A program made the translations under genes and the position numbers. From positions 82,501 through 146,500 of the forward strand of contig NW_024104151.1 in NCBI RefSeq assembly GCF_003945595.2: a stretch of 64,000 nucleotides of DNA, read 5' to 3'. The notes under the pieces were generated by a model. It saw only the letters and a list, made by a program, of their open reading frames with translations, did not search any database and had not been told where the DNA came from. Shown here piece after piece: positions 48,674 through 63,490 of the stretch. Numbering within the stretch: the first letter of the stretch is position 1; each line of letters begins with the position of its first letter. The DNA is from Pipra filicauda (Eukaryota; Chordata; Aves; Passeriformes; Pipridae).

Positions 48674-49100
48674 ACTGTGTTTGTTTTGCTGACATCACAG
48701 AGTCAATGAGAACAAGTATTTATACTTCTATTATGCCTTCATTGAACTGAACAAGGTGTTCAACAGGACATTTTAATTATAATCCCACTTCTAACAGCAT
48801 GAGTAAAGGTGTTTAAAAAACACAATCAAGCATGAAATAGAACAGTAAACATGCCATTTCAATTACAAAATTATGTATAAGCACATCCTTGCACAGCAAA
48901 ACATTTGAAGACTGCAAGAGATGCTGAAATCCTCACTGAAACCCTGAGAGGTTTTGTGCACAGCGTTGAAGGAGCCAAAATGCTCTTTCCTCACACTCTT
49001 TTGTGCACTTATGCTGAATTTTTGACTCCAGAGAGAAACTTATGAAGTCCCAAACTGACAGTTTTTGCGCAGATTTCCATGGAGAAAAAGTAGCCTTGAG

Positions 49101-49118
49101 CCTTTTTTTTTTTTTTTT
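49101..49118 (+). repeat. T homopolymer
   Basis: An uninterrupted run of T about 90 bp before the CR1 fragment. Confidence 0.85.
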
Positions 49119-49204
49119 GCATTGCAGTGTAACATCAGATGCTTGTTCTGTTTGCAGAGCTCTTTTTCACTTCCCAGCCTGACAGTGCTGAAATTGAAAA
49201 GCAA

Positions 49205-49365
49205 ATCATAGAATCATAGAATATGCTGAGTTGGAACAAATCCATGAGAATCATTGTGTCCAACTTCTTTCTACACAGGACACCCCAAGAATCACACCAT
49301 GTGCCTGAGAGCGTTGTCCGAACACTTCTTGAACTCAGACAGGCTTGGTTCAATGTCCTGGCAGA
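49205..49365 (-). mobile_element. CR1 LINE 3'-end fragment
   Basis: It opens with the CR1 terminal octamer repeat ATCATAGAATCATAGAAT, then TGAGTTGGAA. It continues with CACAGGACACCCCAAGAATC, ACACCATGTGCCTGAGAGC and CTTCTTGAACTCAGACAGGC, all typical of avian CR1 3' ends read in reverse. It is 5'-truncated. The far boundary is uncertain; it could extend to about 49430. Confidence 0.88.
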
Positions 49366-49439
49366 TCCTTGTATTGTTATCCAGCCCACCTACCTGTACC
49401 AATAAAGTACTCTCCAGCAGGAATGTAACAGCGAAAATA

Positions 49440-52400
49440 CTGTTCTATGTTTATGGACACATACAGATCCACCAGAAACACCTGGACATCTGTGGCCCCT
49501 CTGGGCACAACAGGATAGTGGGCTGCCCTGTAAAGTGCTATAATTCCCCCAGGCTGCCAGGAGGGAGAATTTCATGTCTCACTCAACACTGCTATACTGT
49601 GGACTTGACCAAGTCCCTGGTTCAGGGAACTGATGCAATACATTGTCTTACAGTGGACATTCGGGGACCTTCCAAAGCTGCACCCTAGAAAGAGCAGGGA
49701 AGCTGCCTTCCTGTTGTGAAGACACTCACTCCAGGATCTTTGAGTAAATGATGTCTCAGTTTGGCAAAGTCCACCCTCTCTCTCTCTCCAGTGAATCAAC
49801 ACACACTGCTTAGAAGAATACAACCAGGTTGTCACAGAAGCCTGACAGTTGTGACAGGCTGCTGGAACTCAGGTCTTTACAGCGTTGTAAGCAAAAGGGA
49901 ACATTGGTGCTTCCAATGGTTAGGGCTGGGGCCAGGACAGAGAGGCCTGTTCTATCCATGTGGAGGCAAGCACGCAGGGAAAGGGCTGCTGAGGTGGGAA
50001 GCTGATGGTCAGGGGCAGACTTGCCAGCTTTCTGCAACTGGATGAGAATGTGGTCATCCCTAGGTGTGACTTTCCCCTGTTGTTCAGGCAAACTCCTCTC
50101 TCCAAACTAGCAGCAAAATGCCCTCCTGCTTCTCCAGCACTCTGGAAGCACAGATGAAGCCACAATCGCTTTGCTGCCCTAAATAGTTGCCTGCTTGGCC
50201 AACGTGTAGAGCCAGCTCTGATGGCACCTATCAGAAAGACCCAGGCACGGTGCTGTCCAAACCTGTTCTGCACAACATACCACTGTGCACTCCAGGAGCA
50301 GTTGGCAATGTGGTGAATATTCATACTAAAGCACGGCCAAACTACCCCAGCCTATCCTCTGCAGCTTTTCCACACAGCCTCAGTGAGGAGAAAATTGGAA
50401 CAACTTGCCTTTCTGCCATGCAGATTAGTCTTAACCAATGCTGTATGCATTAAGCTCCTAAAGACATCTGGAAATCATAATGTGAAATCTGGTGCTATCT
50501 CATGATCTGGACTATTATCTTTTCCACAAACTGTACTGTTCTGTTTAATAGACTATGTTATTGTCCATGGTATTGAGTTGTCTTCTAGAAAATCTGACCT
50601 GGAAATTACTCTGTTATTGTGATTTGAAATTATTAACTTTCTCAAGAATGTTATGGTCATGATGAACCTTAGATGAACCTGTAAATACAGTGGATAATTA
50701 GGTAAGGTATATAAGAATCAATATTTAATAATCTGCCAAACATATACGTAAAAGCATTTAATTGACAGGAAACTACAGGGGCATCTGTAGGTATTTAATA
50801 GCACAGACAGCATTAAAAGTTTGACTGCCATCCCGTTTTTGAAATACAATTTGTTATTCTTTCACTAGCCTTTCAGAGCCGAAGGAAGAACTTGGCATAT
50901 TTTTTCCGTTTCTGGAAGAACCTGTCTTTCTCAAAATGCCAGAGCGCCTCATTAGTGGAAGCCTCGGTGAGCTTGTAGATAGCTGGCAGAGGTGTTTTGT
51001 TGTGCTTGTTTCCACTTCATTTTTCCCTGCTATTATATGAGTAAGTAGAAGTAAAAGCATAGTTTTCATTGCCTTTAATGAGAGCAGAATCTGCTTTTAC
51101 TTCATAGCTATTTTCTGTTCTTCTCCTGGCACTACACAGAAATGCATGTGAGGTGAGATGCAGTGGTGAGGTGACTTGGCAGTGAGGGTTCCAAAAGCCT
51201 AAATGCAGATAACATGGTTTTTTACAAGTTATGCACGTTTATGGGCCCTGACAGAAATTTAAGAGAAACCCTATATGGAGAAGTCATTAACAGATTTAAA
51301 TTTAGGAAATACAGGAAATATGGGAAAACTTAAAATTTAAGGCTCACATTTAATGTCTCTCTATTTAAAGCAAATCAGCAAACGGGGCAAGGCTGTGAAG
51401 TTCATTAATACCGTAAGAAATGAACATGAGACCTACCTGATTCCTGCAGCTTCTCCTTGAATGTACCAGTTTTGTTAAAGGAAAGTTCTGTTGCTTTTTC
51501 GGTCTTTCAGAACTGCTAGAGCCAGTTCAGGTCCTCCCCAGCTTCTGGATAAATTAGGTTCCAACCTCTACATTTGAACAGATACATGGAAGGTTTTACA
51601 CCACTTTCTCACCACCAGATATAATTCAGAGCATAATTATAAATTTGGGTCATAAGTTTGTCCTGAGTAGTTATGAAAGGTAACGATGCATGGTAAGTAA
51701 AACATCTCATCGATGAAGAGAACATAATTTTCAGGGTCAGTTTTAGAAAGCCATATGTTTTTATCTATACACTCAACACAGAAACAAGCATAGAGCTTGG
51801 CATTTGAAAGGTCAGATTTCAAACTGAAGCCATCGTTCAAACATCTTCCTCTGCAATGTGAAGCAGAAACAGCTTAGGTGAAGCAATCTGAGTCTTCCCC
51901 ACTCCCTATCTGGCTCTCTTGTGCACAAGGAAGCTTGATTCTAGAGCAGTCTTAGGGCTGGTCTACCAGTAGGTGTTTGTTTCTCTTCCCCAGGCACCAG
52001 CATGCCCAGGGGATGAAACCTGTGCAGGACGACTTCCTGACCACAGCCGATGGGCATGGCCTCTGCAGCCACCAGCCGGGACACAGGGCGCTGCTTCAGG
52101 GCTGGGCACCTGGAGCACCACGCAGATGGGGAGGGGTGGAGAGTGGTGACACCAGCTCATCAGCAGGCCCAAGGGTTGTCAAGACCCTGTGGGCACAAAG
52201 GCAAAGGAGAGTGGAAAGGAGTTAGCTGAGAGATGATACAACTGCTTTGCAGGGCACAGCCACAATGGGAGCTGTAATCACAGAGGAAACAGAGTGTCTG
52301 TCTGAAACACTATTTCTGCTTTTTTGGGGTAAATATAGGAACTATGACTTCATGTCTCACACTTCCAGAGACGTACTCTCAGGCTTGTTTTCTTCCTTAT

Positions 52401-55400
52401 CAGGGCTCTCAGAAATCCAAAACGTGTCTCTTTATTTCAGTTCTGGCTGGAGGTTAATCTTTAGAAACAAGTAATGTAACATTTCCATCTATCTTTTCTA
52501 CTCTTTTGGCGGTTTTAATTATACTAATATGCTATGACAATTTAAACAAGACACATCTCAGCTTCTGGCCTGCTCTGTAATGGTTCAGCTGCTACATGTG
52601 CTCCAGCATATTTTGCTCAGACAGGCTGCTGCTGGAGGCAAGGGGAAGGCAGAATAGTGCCCTTCTGTCATGAGAGGTTTCATTGCACTGATCATTGTAT
52701 GTTTGACAGATTCTTTGTCAATGTCAAGTGTCTTTTGTGGTTAAGCCCAGTAAAGCTAAAACAAAAGGTCTCCTAGATATTAGATATATAGTGACATTAC
52801 TGAATTCACTTGGAGGCAGTAATTTTTTGTCAGCCTATGAAAAGAAAAATGGAGCTAATGGGAAAACAAAAGGAAGATGCTGGCATGCCTTTTTAGCTAT
52901 TTTTGTTTATGTCAGACATTGTGATTGACATCTGGCCCAGAACACCCCTTCAACCATTGAGCCTGGTGTCATGAAACAGAACAAAGAGAAATTGCCAGCC
53001 AAGAAAACACTACTGGCTCAGAAAGCACTGCTTTTTGTTTATTTTCTTTTAAGTGTTTCATTTTCAGTAATCAGTATTGTTACACAAAAGTAGTTCACTC
53101 ACATGCACCCTCCACTTACTAATTGGACTTTTAAGTTTCCTTGTGTTTGCTTTCTTCCTGCTTGCTTGAATGGCACCAGAGTGCTGGTTTGGTTGGATGA
53201 CAGTCTGTCATAACAGTGATGTTTGAGGTTAGTGAAAACTGACGTGAAAAATACAATCCACTGGCCTTTAACCGAAATAGCAGCTCTGGTTTTTGTGGAG
53301 TTGGCAGGCAGCATTTTTAAACCCCTTTCATGGTGAAGGCAGTTACAACATGTTTCTCTCTGTATCAAGCAGTTCCATCATGAAGTACATTATCTACATC
53401 TGTTGTCATATCAGGATATTGCCTCTGAAGAGCAGTTTGCTGTTTCTTATGTGGGCACTGCTCTTTTGAAGTGTCCTGAAAGTGTTAAGGGAATTTCGTG
53501 GTCAGTCTCCAGGACCAAGCCAAATACAAAGCTTTAAAATTTACTGAAGAGTGATTTTAGGGAAATAACAGACTAGAATAGGTCCCACAGACACCCAACA
53601 CTAAGAAGTCTTTGTCACCACCGTTCTGCAAGCACTGTAAAATTTCAGAGACTTGGTCAAAATTATGTATCAGCAGGACGAAATTATTCCTTAAAAATCT
53701 AACTTCATCCTGAAAGTACAATGCTTAACATAATAACAAAATAAGTCTTTTCAAAAGAAGAGAGTAAGAAAGACAGTCCATCAGCCACTTTCCTTCATAC
53801 ATTTATATGCTGAAATCATGTCAGAATGTTTGTCCTAACAAAAAAAGCCTTAATCACTTAAAAAAATTCTATGGAAGTTGGCCGTTGAATGCATCACATG
53901 TGCCAGAGTTAAACATGCTTGCACTGTTTTAACAGGGTACCTTTCAGTATAGAACACTGGGGTGAATTCTCCTGTAGAAGCGGACACTTAACTCCCCTCA
54001 GCATTAATAGCAGATGTGTTCACACATAGAGTGGAGAATTTCTTTCTCTTTCTTTGCATAGTGCTCTAAAAAGAACTTTGAAGAAACTGAGAAAAAAAGA
54101 GAGCACAGTATATTAATTTTAAGGAGATGAAAGCAGTACATGTCATTCCTAAATTTCATGGAAAATGCACAGTTAGTAACAAAGATGAGTAGAAAATTTC
54201 AAAATCATTCTGAGCAGCATTAAAATCAGTCTTCCCTGATTTTCTGTTTTCCCCTTTTTTCAAAGCACATACATTAAACTCATTTTATGCTTATAATATA
54301 TATAATGATTCTAGACAACATAAGAAGGACACTGGGATTCTTCCTATTTCAACTTATAAAGTGGCAAGCCAATTTATGCAGCTTAAACCATTGCTAAAGA
54401 AGATGTATCAAAAATTGCCTGTGATCATTACAAATAACAGCCTGAAATGTTCACAAGAAGCTGTTTGCTTATCATATTTTCATTAAAACATCTTTTCACC
54501 TGCTTTGCTTTTCCCATGCCTGTAACCTGCATTGTAATCAGTCTTATTAACTGAGAACATAAATATGATTTATTATGGTCTGATAATGGAAGCTGCATGG
54601 ACCAAGAGAAGGGATATATTGTCCTTTGATAAAATGGCTCTTTTCTCTCAAATAGAGCTCTATCATGAGAGCACGCAGAATGTAGTGAGTGATTATTTCC
54701 TGAGGGTGAATGATGGCAGAACCCTACAGAAAATCTTCTTGTTGGCCATGACAGCCTCTGAGTGTCCCCAAATCTCACTGAGTTTGACAACCTGCAGACA
54801 CTTTTGATGAACTGTATTCTTCTGTCAGAGACAGCCTGTCTGGGAGGAGAAAAGGGAACCTTTATCGTCTGATCTGCTATTATTGTCTTGATCTTTTATA
54901 AGCAATCTCTAATGCACATGAATATAATATCCTTTCAAAGAAGTGCCAAACATAATAGAAATGTAGTTAAAGGACCCTTTTCCCGGTTATGTAAATGTCC
55001 TAATACCATAATTAGAAAAGATGGTTTGTGAATGATAGCGGTAAGGAAAGGGTAATCAAAATATTTTAACATTAGCTTTCTGTTTTAAAGACCAAAATCT
55101 GTGATAAATAGCATTTATGGTAGATATGGGGAACCAGCTTGTGCTGAAGCTTTTACCTAAAAAGAGAATAGTTTTGAGTGTAAAACTGGTGTTATATTTT
55201 CATAAAACACGTAAATGGCAGCTGGTCTTAAGCCAGGAATGATTACTGGCAGATATGACTTAAAGAAAATGAGTATTCCACTCAAAATCCCTCCATGGCT
55301 GTTACAGAAAGAACAAAGCGTTATTATTAAGTAGTGTATTTGGACAAAGGGGTGTTCAAGACCAACTAAGTTCGCCAGCAAATCTCTCTTTTATCTACGT

Positions 55401-58400
55401 CCAGAAGAACAAGCATAACAAAATCTTTTTCAATTAACAGCTGTACACATTAGCAAAACACCCGTCTTTCTCAGCTCAAGCAATCTGGCTTATTTATCAC
55501 AAAAAATGAAATGTTTGGGGGGGAAGGTTTCCAAGTTCCCCAGTAAAAGCAAGATACTTGATTTTTCATTAACCTTTTGACATCTGGAGCTGGGATGTCC
55601 CAATATTAACTACTAATGGTCTTTTGCATTACCAGTTGGTGTTGAGAGAAGTCCCAATTGTCAGAGTCAAAAGGTTAATCAGCAATTTCACACCAGTGAT
55701 GTGGTCAGAGTTTGCATGTTACTGCCTAAACAGGAAGAAGAAGAAAATAAAGTCATTAGCAGAAAACTACATCCTAACATTACTAAATCCCTCTTCGTTT
55801 TTTGTTTGTTTGTTTTCTAGAAAATATTTCATGATCTCTTTACTAAATATCCTGAATTTTTAGAGGACTTTGTAAACCTTTGTTGACAAGTATAGGTCGA
55901 AATATGTGACCAACTTGTTTGGTTTATTCTACTTTTCATAGGAAAAAAAGTAAAATTTTACTTACCCACCAAGCGTTCAGTCCAGGCCAGTGTGAGGGAA
56001 AAAGTCTTCTCTGTTTGTGACCCATGGAGATTTTAAAAAACCTATCCAAATGGGCCTAATTCAGTCTGAGAGTTGCGTCCTGTCTTCTGGAAGTGAAGAT
56101 ACCTGAATGTCCCTTCATTCAGAATGAATTTCATAGTGAAAACATACTTTATCAGAGATAAAGGATATCCAAGAGCAAAAACCTGAGTGTAGACTTTTCC
56201 CTCCCACCCCTCTTTTTGTCTTGATTGTAGAAAATAAGTCAACAGCACCATTCCCTTAACAAATATGGACAGCAATCTTATTTCATGTGAAAGTACCCTC
56301 AAAAACAGCCATGCCAGTACCTCAGCTGGTACCATTTGACCAAAAATAGCCATAGCATACTTTAACTTGGGGCCCAAGAGATCTCCTATCCATAGCAAAA
56401 ACAGATTTATTTTCTAAAACAAAGCATAAAATATTGCTGACAACATTACAGTTTGGCATTTGCTAACAATAACAATGTTCACACAAAATGACTTCTCATT
56501 TGCCCTGGTAATATCTGAAATGGTTAACCATCGTTTGTCTTTTGTTTAGCCCTGATCAAAAACCTTCTGATGTTACCATATTGATCAGGCCAGTTCTATG
56601 CTTTGGAGACATTCTATCTTTTTCCTATTTCCAAGACAAACAAGTAGTGAATCTTGCCCAAAACAACAACCTTCATCCTGGATATTTTCTGCATCAGATA
56701 GTTCCTCTCATCTCTTTCTCCAGTTTCAGCAAAATCTATGGCTAAAATCTTTCCTATCTTGATTGCCTCAGTTTAAATGGGGACAGGATTTTACCCTGAA
56801 ATGTTCTGAAAAAAATACCAATCTTTCCAAGTGCCCTATTACTTAGTCCACCAATTAGCTGACTATAGAGCCTGAGTGTCCTTGTACATCATCCCAGTCC
56901 CCATCTGTATACTTGGCTGCATATGTTTATGCAATTAGAAATGGTGAAAATCTAATAAAATTAGGACAAACCTGAGTGAGCTGTAATTCTGTTTAATCTG
57001 TCAAACTGGATTGTTGAAAGCTTGCTGAATTCCCCAAACCTCTCTCAGGTGCCAATGAGTGAGTCAATATCATACCAAAGATCTCACAGCATAGCAGACA
57101 TAAATTGTACTTCCAGAATCCCATACACACCCTCAAGTAATGAATCTAATGTCTCCAAAGTACTGTCAGCGAAAAAAAAGTTTCCTCCAGTTAAGAGCAT
57201 CGTACTTGGTGGCCCAGAGTGTAAAAAAAGAACACAGGGCAGATTTGCACGGGGAAGGAGTGGTCACTTTAAAGGCCTGTGCCTTCCTATGATGTATATG
57301 TATATATGCACTGGAGCAATCCAAGTCTCCTGCCTTCAAGGGAGGACCACGGACATTAGCACACGGCTTTGCTAGATCCTCTTGGCAAGCCCTGAGAAAC
57401 TCCATACGAAAGGAGAATGAAGTTTTCTTTCGCCTCAATGTGATGCCTCTCCAGACTTTGCTTTTAAAAGCCTAGTTTGCACTTATTTTTGTAGTGCAAC
57501 GGTAACTGGTGGTTTGCGTAGAAATAATCACCAGTCTGAAATAGTCCCAGACCACTTCATACCTGTGTCCTCTCATCACACACCATTCATGAGAAGTTAG
57601 GCAAGGAAATGAAGAATGATTTTGGCTGAAATTAGGAGGAATTGTCCTTGAAATGGAGAACAGAATTATTTAGAGTTGAAGCACAGTGGATCAATTAATA
57701 ACTCTGTTCTTGGAAGAAAGAGCCTGGGATCTTTTATCTCAAGTTGTGAGGGCTTTGGGGTTGTATCTAAGCCAAACCATGTATTTGTTGCAGGATGGGG
57801 CTCTTCAGTATGAGGAAGATAATGTAAGGGTTGTGGCATTGGGTCCATAGGTCAGAAGAAAATGTTGTCTGCAGATCAACCAGTTCCTTTTCTTTTTTTC
57901 CCCCTATGTATTCATTTTCTTCATAGACTTCATCTCCAAATACGTGCCTTGTTTACTCTTTGAGATCTTAGAGAATTTCAGCAAGGAGGTGACCAGGCCA
58001 GAAATAGGTTTCCCATAAACACACAACTGAGGTTCTGCTCCCACTCATACACTTTGAGATGCTGAGTTCATAGAAAATGGAGCTGGAGGGGATCATCCAA
58101 TACCTGACAGCATTCCCCTGATTTTTGATTTCTCTGTCATAGAATTACTTCAGTGATAGGTACTTTATCACCACTCTGTCAATTATCCCAACAGATAACT
58201 GTCCTTTCCTAAGTGACAAATACAGTCTAGCCATGAGAGAGACCGATTGCTTTCTTAGACATTATGTTTTGCTCAAATACAACTTAAATGTATTTATGCT
58301 TTTCATCTTGTTTCTTCTGTTTATTTCTGTCTCTGTTATGAGTCGTTCACTATTTCTTTTTTTAACTTCACCTTTTTCCTACTACCTTACCTACCTACCT

Positions 58401-61400
58401 TCTACATTGTCACTCCCTTTCTTTTTTGTATTCTGAACTATGTGCTCATTGGTGCCCTTGTATTTCTTTTCTTCTGTGTGTCTTTCCAAACACGTGAAAA
58501 ATAAACTTTCATGTGCCATCAGCCTCACTACAGGGACTTACCTCTTATCATTTCCCAGGGGGGAGCTAAAATGCCACATTTTCATTCATTGCATCAGAAC
58601 CACTTTTCTTAAACAATGAGAAATTAAACAGATGCATTCAAATTCAGGTCTAAAGGTGATGTTCCTGAGGTGTGACTGAAGAGCACAGCTAGCTATGGGA
58701 AGCACACGATATGCTCTGAACATGCATATGCAGGGGTAGGCATTATGTAGCCTCTAAAAAGGGAAAGCAGAACTCCTGGCAGTCATGGAAAACAGATGCC
58801 TGCTTCCTGCTGACTGTTAGGGTGTTTCATGTACAAAGTGAGTTAGAACACAGGTCTGGACCTGCGGGTTCCAGAACACCAGATTAAGTGACTTTGTCTC
58901 AAATTTATGCCAGGGAGAGTACCATCCAAAAGAGTTAAGGTGGAGCATCACCACAGGCAGAAAATAGTTTTACTTTTGTCCCCTCAAGCCAGGCCCACTG
59001 CAATATTGTAATGTACATGTAGTACATAAGTACAGTACTGACCCTGGGGCACTGAAGTCTGCTTGGTGTAACAGGTGTTTGGGGATCTCAAGATAATCTC
59101 CAAAATTCAGTGCAGCTCAAGCTGCAATCTTTCTTAAAAAACAATTGTTTCAACTTATTCTTATAATTTTTGACAGAAAATTATCAGAGGTGACTACCCC
59201 TGCTATGGCAGGAAGCAGTATGATAAATATAGAGGAGGACTAAGGAAAGCTTATTCCACACTTAACAGCAGAAAACAAGTTTGTTTTCCAGCACATCTGT
59301 TTCATAGCACATTGTTGCTGCAATATAAATTTTTTGAGCTGCAATATTTTCCTATCTGTGTTGACCAGGGTCTGTGCCTGAAAGTGCTGAGTGTCCTGGT
59401 CTGCAGCAAGACTATTGCGGCCACCTGATACAGGAGCAGTTTGTGTTAGCACTGAGGATCCGCAGCAAAGAGGAGCTCAGACTGTGCCTCTCCATGGAAA
59501 GTCCGAACATAAAGCCGGGAAACTAAACTTGGTCTTGGGAGACAGAGGTTCTTTGTCCCCTGCATGATCTCAGACAACATATTTCCTCTCTCCAAGCCTC
59601 ATTTTTTCCTCAAAATGGGGACTGACAGCTTCCTGTCTTCTCTCTCTGAGCTTGTCACTCTTTTGGATAGTGGCTGTTCCTGATTATGGGTAGGTCTGAT
59701 GACTGTGAGTCTGACCTCCAGAAGGCCTCTGGACACTTCTATATTATATTTGATAATGAAGCGTCCTGTCTTAAACAATCAAGACAAAAAAAGTAAGTCA
59801 GACCAGAGGAAACTGGCTCAGCACAAAATGGCAGCCTCAATGCAGTGAAGTCAGAGCCATTAGCTATTGACTACTATAGAAATACTGAAACTGCATCAGT
59901 GATTTCTTTTTTTAATTGCTATTTAGGGATTTAAATGAGATTTTTAAGAAAAAGAAAGACAGAATGTTTAGTCTACAATCACTCTTTGCTGCCAATACAG
60001 GCTATCATATAAATTACTTAGACACTTTTAAAAATACATTATTTACTCAATAACCCATAATGGGTCCAGAGCTCCTTTTACACGCTATTATAGAAGTATA
60101 TAATTGCTGAATTTTCAAATGGATATTTCTTCTAGGCAATAGTCTGTAATGGCCCCTTCAAAGCTCTTAGGCTTTTATCATATGAAGACCTAAGTAGAAA
60201 ATGTTTAGTTCACCGATCATTGACCTAATAGAAAGCAACAGCTTTTCTGGAACAACTATTGTCTGTTAGGGCACATGATGTATGAATGACATTTAAAAAA
60301 ATTCTTGGAAGTATGTGCTAGTAAAGAATTACTGTTCATGTGCAAAGCAAATACTGTTGATGAGATCCTCAGAGTTCTTTTGTTTGGTTCTGCTTGGTTT
60401 AGTTTTTTAGCTTCTGTGCAAGCCCAAGAGCAAAAGAAAACAGTTGGTTTTGTGTATGAAATGCGAACTCAGTCTAGGACCCATTTGGATCAATGAGAGA
60501 CATTTCAATTTTCTCAGAGGTCATTCAGATCAATTAAAAGTTGTCTCAAATGAAAACACAATGTAAGAAGCTGAATTCTGAAATCAGAGAAGTAAGGGAA
60601 TGCTGAAATGGGGCAAATCACATTTCTTATAGTCATGCGGAATACTGAAAAACCTGCAGGCCTATCCTGAGCTTGATCTAGGACAGAAATAGGCAACTTG
60701 ACACTTTTTCAGCACTATTGCTATGAATCTCACAGTTACTGAACTGCTGTTCTCTACTTATATTTAGCTTTGAAGTCTGCTGTTTCCATTTCAGACGCAA
60801 AGAAAGGTTCAGGTTCCTAAAAGCCTGGTGTAAGAAAACACATTTTCTGTCCCTACGCTCTTTGGGCAGTAAAGTCCTTGGCAGTACTGCCAAATAAATG
60901 TCAGCTAGGTCTAAGTGCAGGACTAGTGAGACTGAATGTGAGCTGGGGGCAGTCAGGCAGAGACCCTCAGAGAGGCTGCAGGACACCTCCAGCTCTGAGC
61001 CTGATGGACCAAGGGAGAGGTCCTTGCTGTGTGGCACAACCCCCTCACAGACTTGGGGCCAACAGGACATGCAGCTCAGCAAAGGAGGCTACTGAATAGC
61101 CAGGTCAGGAGCTGGGTGTGATCTTAACACTGTGTGCCATCAAACCAGAACAACTATCCCAGCACAGTGCTGTTTTGTATGTGATCTGACAGCAGAAGCT
61201 CTCCCATGCCTTTTATCATTGGATTTCTCCAGCCTCATAAGGCTGCCTGGGACTCCCAGTATTCTGGCATGATTAACACAAAAAAATACAGTTGCTGGCA
61301 ATTCTAATAGTTCCTTCTGTTTGATGCATCTGATCGAAGAGAAACTGAAATCACAGACCAATATGCACCCAGGCTGCACCAGTTAGCCTCATCATGCAAA

Positions 61401-62859
61401 TGAGGCACACTTGCAGGTGAACTTATTAGAGATCAAATAGGTTTAGGCACCGCAGATAATGAAGGCAGAGCGCTTATGTTGCAACAGTCAGAGGTAGAAT
61501 TTAATCATGTTGTTGATACCTACAGCAGCAGCGAACAAACACAGAAACAGCCACAAAAATAAAATTGTTAGAATGAAAGGAATGTATAAACCAGACAAAT
61601 AATAAGAATAAAAAAAAGACCCAAACCAAGGAGCATAGCAGTTTCAAGAAGGAAAAATTTGCACGTTAGATCTGGAAAGACTTGGAGCCCTGCTTCTTTC
61701 AGCTGAGCGCTGGATAAGTGGGGGTTGCAAGGAGAAGCTGATGGGGTGTCACTGTCTGTTCCAGGAGAGAAATGGCTCCTACGTACCTGTGGAGATGGTC
61801 CTGCAAGGGGAGAGAGGAACGCCAAGCAGCACGATGCTTGAAATCAACGATGGGTAAAACATAGTCCATACTGGAAAGTGACATCTAATAGGAAAGAATT
61901 AAGAAAGAAACAGAAACAGCTTCCTGGGGTGGAATTTATAACAGAAGTTACACAACTGACAGGCTAGATTAGCAATTTGGTAGACATTAAGAGTAAATAA
62001 TTTCTGCAGAGGCATTAGCCCCTTCTGTCTCAAAAAACCTTTCACATGTTCTCACCATCCTTTATGCAAACATCTGGCAAGACTTTGAGCAGGCCCACTA
62101 AAGTTTGCCTGTTTTAAGGAGCAAAGAAGAGAATCAGCAGGTGAAACCTGCAAAAGGGAAACATTTGGATTCTTTTTGGCAGACAGAAATGCATAAAAAT
62201 GCCGCTTGGCGTTTCTTCTAATACCAGTTGGTAGTAGAAGAGCTCCAAAGATGTCAACAGGAAGCCCTAGAGGTTAGAGGGAATGATGTAACCATGTGTG
62301 ACATAATGCTTGTTGTAGAGATTTCCTGGAACTGATTAGTGCCATTCATGATAACAGCAGCCAGCGAGAGTGTGAGGACTGGGTGAAGGCCCAGGCAGCA
62401 TTCAGGCGGTGGATATTTTTCTTTCTCTTTTAACACCATGTCTGGTCTCATTGTTTCAGATGCATAATAGAATAACTGTGTGGTATTCTCATGCAGCTTC
62501 ATCTGGGAAGACTTGGAAGCAACACACTCGCCAGCAATGCGCTGCTACTCCCACGCAAAGGGTCACAGAGAGAGAACTGCAGAGGTGGAAAGATAACGAA
62601 TACTCCAGGCTCCTCCTTCCTCCAGAATATCCTCCCCTCCATTCCTCTCTTATTCCTAGAGGTATAAGGTGCATTTAGGTCATCCTCATCAGGATATTGT
62701 TTTATGCCTAGTCTATACACAAACACTAAGAATTGCCATCTATATTTAACAGGAGGCCTCTGATCTGTGTGAGTGGGTGGAAACTCATAGTGAGTGACAC
62801 GGACACTGACAATGGCACACAAACTCCACAACACTCTTAAAACTTTTAATTGCATTTTA
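49440..62859. other. Gene-desert sequence, distal upstream flank
   Basis: No recognised gene or RNA. It contains a possible old CR1/L3-like fragment near 58065-58110 and T/C-rich stretches near 58290-58440. ORFs are short and chance-like. Confidence 0.5.
58065..58110 (-). mobile_element. Possible ancient CR1/L3-like 3' end
   Basis: TTCATAGAAAATGGAGCTGG, then AGGGGATCATCCAATACC, resembles a CR1/L3 3' end in reverse (ATAGAAT..GGAGCTGGAAGGGA..GATCATC). It is short and diverged, so the call is tentative. Confidence 0.4.
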
Positions 62860-63490
62860 AAGTAATGTAACGAGGCAATGTTTAATGAGTACTTTGTTTA
62901 AGAAATTCTGACTTTATAAGCTAATTAAAGAGAAGGGAGGGTTACTGCACTAGGGCAAGAAACCCAGGCTGCTGAATGTCTTTACTACAGCAACATGTAG
63001 TTCAAATTCAGTTGGCAGCCTTGCAAATCTCCAGCCAGCCAGCATGAATGATTACTTTTTTTTCGACGGGCAAATAAATTATTATTATCATCATGATTAT
63101 GTTAATAGAAAAAGTAAAGGATAGGCAAGTACTTTTTTTGTCAGGGCTGGTAAATTTTCATGACACTTTTTGCAAAGCTGTCATATGGCTGGGTTAGATG
63201 AAACTGGAAGACTTTATGTGCGTAACATTTAACTTTAAACATTCTTCATGGAAACTTACATGGCACATAATTTACATATTCAATACCAGTGACAATTTAC
63301 TTCTCCCATCTGAGCAGGGCTTTCAACTATGCCACTTGAACTAAATTAATAAACAGTAATTAGAGAATGTTGTGCGAGCGAGCTGTTGATGTTGAGAAGA
63401 TTCTAATCAACACCTTCTTTTAAGGGCCAATTAAAGCTGAATGTATGCAATATAAACATCTTCTTGTATTTAGACATGAACTGGCGAACA
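62860..63490. promoter_or_regulatory. Candidate conserved element at the window end
   Basis: AT-rich, repeat-free sequence contains many TAAT/ATTA cores (62923-62930, 63075-63085, 63100-63106, 63343-63362, 63405-63412, 63430-63435), a CCAATTAAAG motif and CATGATTATG. The texture is that of a developmental enhancer. Inferred from motif density only. Confidence 0.35.

Noticed and set aside
49254..49688. 144-codon ORF
   Set aside because: It starts inside the CR1 fragment, read antisense to the element, and continues into unrecognised non-coding sequence.
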